Source: Rugamonas rubra
Lineage (GTDB): Bacteria; Pseudomonadota; Gammaproteobacteria; Burkholderiales; Burkholderiaceae_D
Direction of reading: 5' to 3'
Assembly: GCF_900114705.1 (NCBI RefSeq)
Contig: NZ_FOTW01000011.1
Span: 62,001-126,000, forward strand
DNA length: 64,000 nt
A program made the translations under genes and the position numbers. The notes beneath the pieces are model-generated. The model saw nothing but the letters and a program-made list of their open reading frames with translations. It had not been told where the DNA came from and ran no database searches. Shown piece after piece: positions 62,926 through 64,000 of this stretch (position 1 is the first letter of the stretch; every line of letters starts with the position of its first letter).

Positions 62926-64000
62926 ATGATGAAAAACCTCTACAGCCAGCACCCCCTCCGGTCCGCCAACACGGCGGCCTCCCTGCATCTGCGCCGCAAA
63001 CTGCTGGCGGTGGTGGTGGCGGCCTGCTTCAGCACGGCGCAGGCCAACCCCGTCTCGCCGCAGGTGGTGCACGGCCAGGCCACGTTCAACCAGCAGGGCG
63101 CGCTGTTCTCGATCACCAACACGCCCAACACCATCATCGACTGGAAGAGCTTTTCAATCAATCCGGGCGAGCTGACCCGTTTCATCCAGCAGGGCGGCGA
63201 CAGCCGGGTGCTCAACCGCATCACCGGCCAGGACCCCAGCCAGATCCTCGGCGCGCTGCAGTCGAACGGCAAGGTGTTCCTGATCAACCCGAACGGCGTG
63301 CTGTTCGGCAAGGACTCGCGGGTCGACGTCAACGGCCTGGTGGCCTCCAGCCTGGCGATCTCCAACGCCGACTTCCTGGCCGGCAAGAACAACTTCGTCG
63401 CCGGCGCCAACGCCGGCAAGGTGGCCAACGCCGGCGCCATCACCACGCCGGGCGGCGGCCAGATCTTCCTGCTGGCGCCCGAGGTGGAGAACAACGGCCT
63501 GGTCACCGCGCCCAACGGCGAGGTGGTGCTGGCGGCCGGGCGCAGCGTGCAGCTGGTCGACTCGAGCAATCCGGACGTGCGCGTGCTGCTGGCGGCGCCG
63601 GCCGACCGCGCCCTGAACCTGGGCGCCATCGTCGCCAGCGGCGGCCGGGTCGGCATCTACGGCGCGCTGGTCAGCCAGCGCGGCAGCATCAACGCCGACA
63701 CGGCGGTGCGCGGCGCGCAGGGCCAGATCATCCTCAAGGCCAGCGGCAGCACGCTGCTCGAGGCCGGCAGCAGCACCAGCGCCGTCAACGCGGCGGGGCA
63801 GGGCGGCCACATCGAGCTGCTGGGCCGCCAGGTCGGCCTGAACGGCAACGCCCTGGTCGACGCCAGCGGCGCGGCCGGCGGCGGCAGCGTGCTGGTCGGC
63901 GGCGACTACCAGGGCGCCAACGCGGCTGTGCAGAACGCGCAGCAGACCTTCGTCGCGCCGGCGGCGCAGATCCGCGCCGACGCGCTGGCGCGCGGCGACG
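62926..64000 (+). CDS. TpsA filamentous haemagglutinin-type exoprotein (partial)
   Basis: At least 358 residues, running off the window end with no stop. An extended signal peptide (about 1-42, RRKLLAVVVAACFSTAQA) is followed by the TPS secretion domain: QVVHGQATFNQQGALFSITN, NTIIDWKSFSINPGELTRFI, VLNRITGQDPSQILGALQSN and the hallmark NPNGVLFGKDSRVDVNGLVA. Beta-helix repeats begin after about residue 190 (GQIILKASGSTLLEAG, GGHIELLGRQVGLNGNALVD). It is the substrate of the TpsB pore just upstream. Adjacent ATGs at 62926 and 62929 both fit. Confidence 0.93.
   Translation, partial: MMKNLYSQHPLRSANTAASLHLRRKLLAVVVAACFSTAQANPVSPQVVHGQATFNQQGALFSITNTPNTIIDWKSFSINPGELTRFIQQGGDSRVLNRITGQDPSQILGALQSNGKVFLINPNGVLFGKDSRVDVNGLVASSLAISNADFLAGKNNFVAGANAGKVANAGAITTPGGGQIFLLAPEVENNGLVTAPNGEVVLAAGRSVQLVDSSNPDVRVLLAAPADRALNLGAIVASGGRVGIYGALVSQRGSINADTAVRGAQGQIILKASGSTLLEAGSSTSAVNAAGQGGHIELLGRQVGLNGNALVDASGAAGGGSVLVGGDYQGANAAVQNAQQTFVAPAAQIRADALARGD

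Overview
This window is high-GC bacterial chromosome. Its gene order and protein families point to a betaproteobacterium of the Burkholderiales, most likely Oxalobacteraceae (Massilia/Duganella/Janthinobacterium-like). The conserved runs leuC-leuD-leuB-asd-fimV-truA-trpF-trpB-trpA-accD-folC-SPOR-cvpA-purF-metZ and rpsF-priB-rpsR-rplI-dnaB are typical of that group. The genus is an inference from gene order and protein style; no search was run.

Layout. (1) 1-6.4 kb: free-methionine sulfoxide reductase, a LysR regulator divergent from an aldo/keto reductase, a large PAS hybrid histidine kinase and a KGG-repeat stress protein. (2) 6.6-19.1 kb, iron and redox: a promoter overlapped by a perfect Fur box drives PepSY-TM, DUF2271, DUF4198, ApbE and a membrane-anchored flavodoxin/FNR reductase, followed by a TonB-dependent receptor. 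Opposite lies a second Fur-type unit (hemP, a small protein, a His-rich DUF2325 protein), then an Fnr/Crp regulator, a NarL-type response regulator and a universal stress protein. (3) 19.5-22.4 kb: a cheZ-cheA pair away from other chemotaxis genes. (4) 22.6-41.1 kb: leucine, aspartate-family, tryptophan, fatty-acid, folate, purine and methionine biosynthesis, with fimV and truA. (5) 41.1-43.4 kb: an accessory pocket between metZ and lexA with a small secreted protein, two toxin-antitoxin pairs and diverged copies of the 3' ends of metZ and lexA. (6) 43.4-51 kb: lexA with two SOS boxes, the rpsF operon, dnaB, a DUF47/PiT phosphate transporter pair and ycaO. (7) 51-55 kb: a REP-associated tyrosine transposase between perfect 30-bp inverted repeats, an orphan GAF-GspE ATPase and a long inverted repeat. 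(8) 55-64 kb: MBL-fold hydrolase, GAF/HD-GYP protein, CHASE2 adenylate/guanylate cyclase, an MntA/HepT pair, and a two-partner secretion system whose exoprotein runs off the window.

Strongest leads. The first is the Fur-controlled flavin electron-transfer locus, in which DUF2271 carries an ApbE-type acceptor motif next to its own flavin transferase and NAD(P)H reductase. The second is the nested metZ'-TA-lexA' copy inside the host metZ-lexA interval. The third is a family of REP-like palindromes, two of them identical, that share a GGGTCAG head with the transposase-bounding repeats. Starts were chosen from Shine-Dalgarno sequences and family length. Long antisense ORFs are treated as shadows of GC-rich coding.
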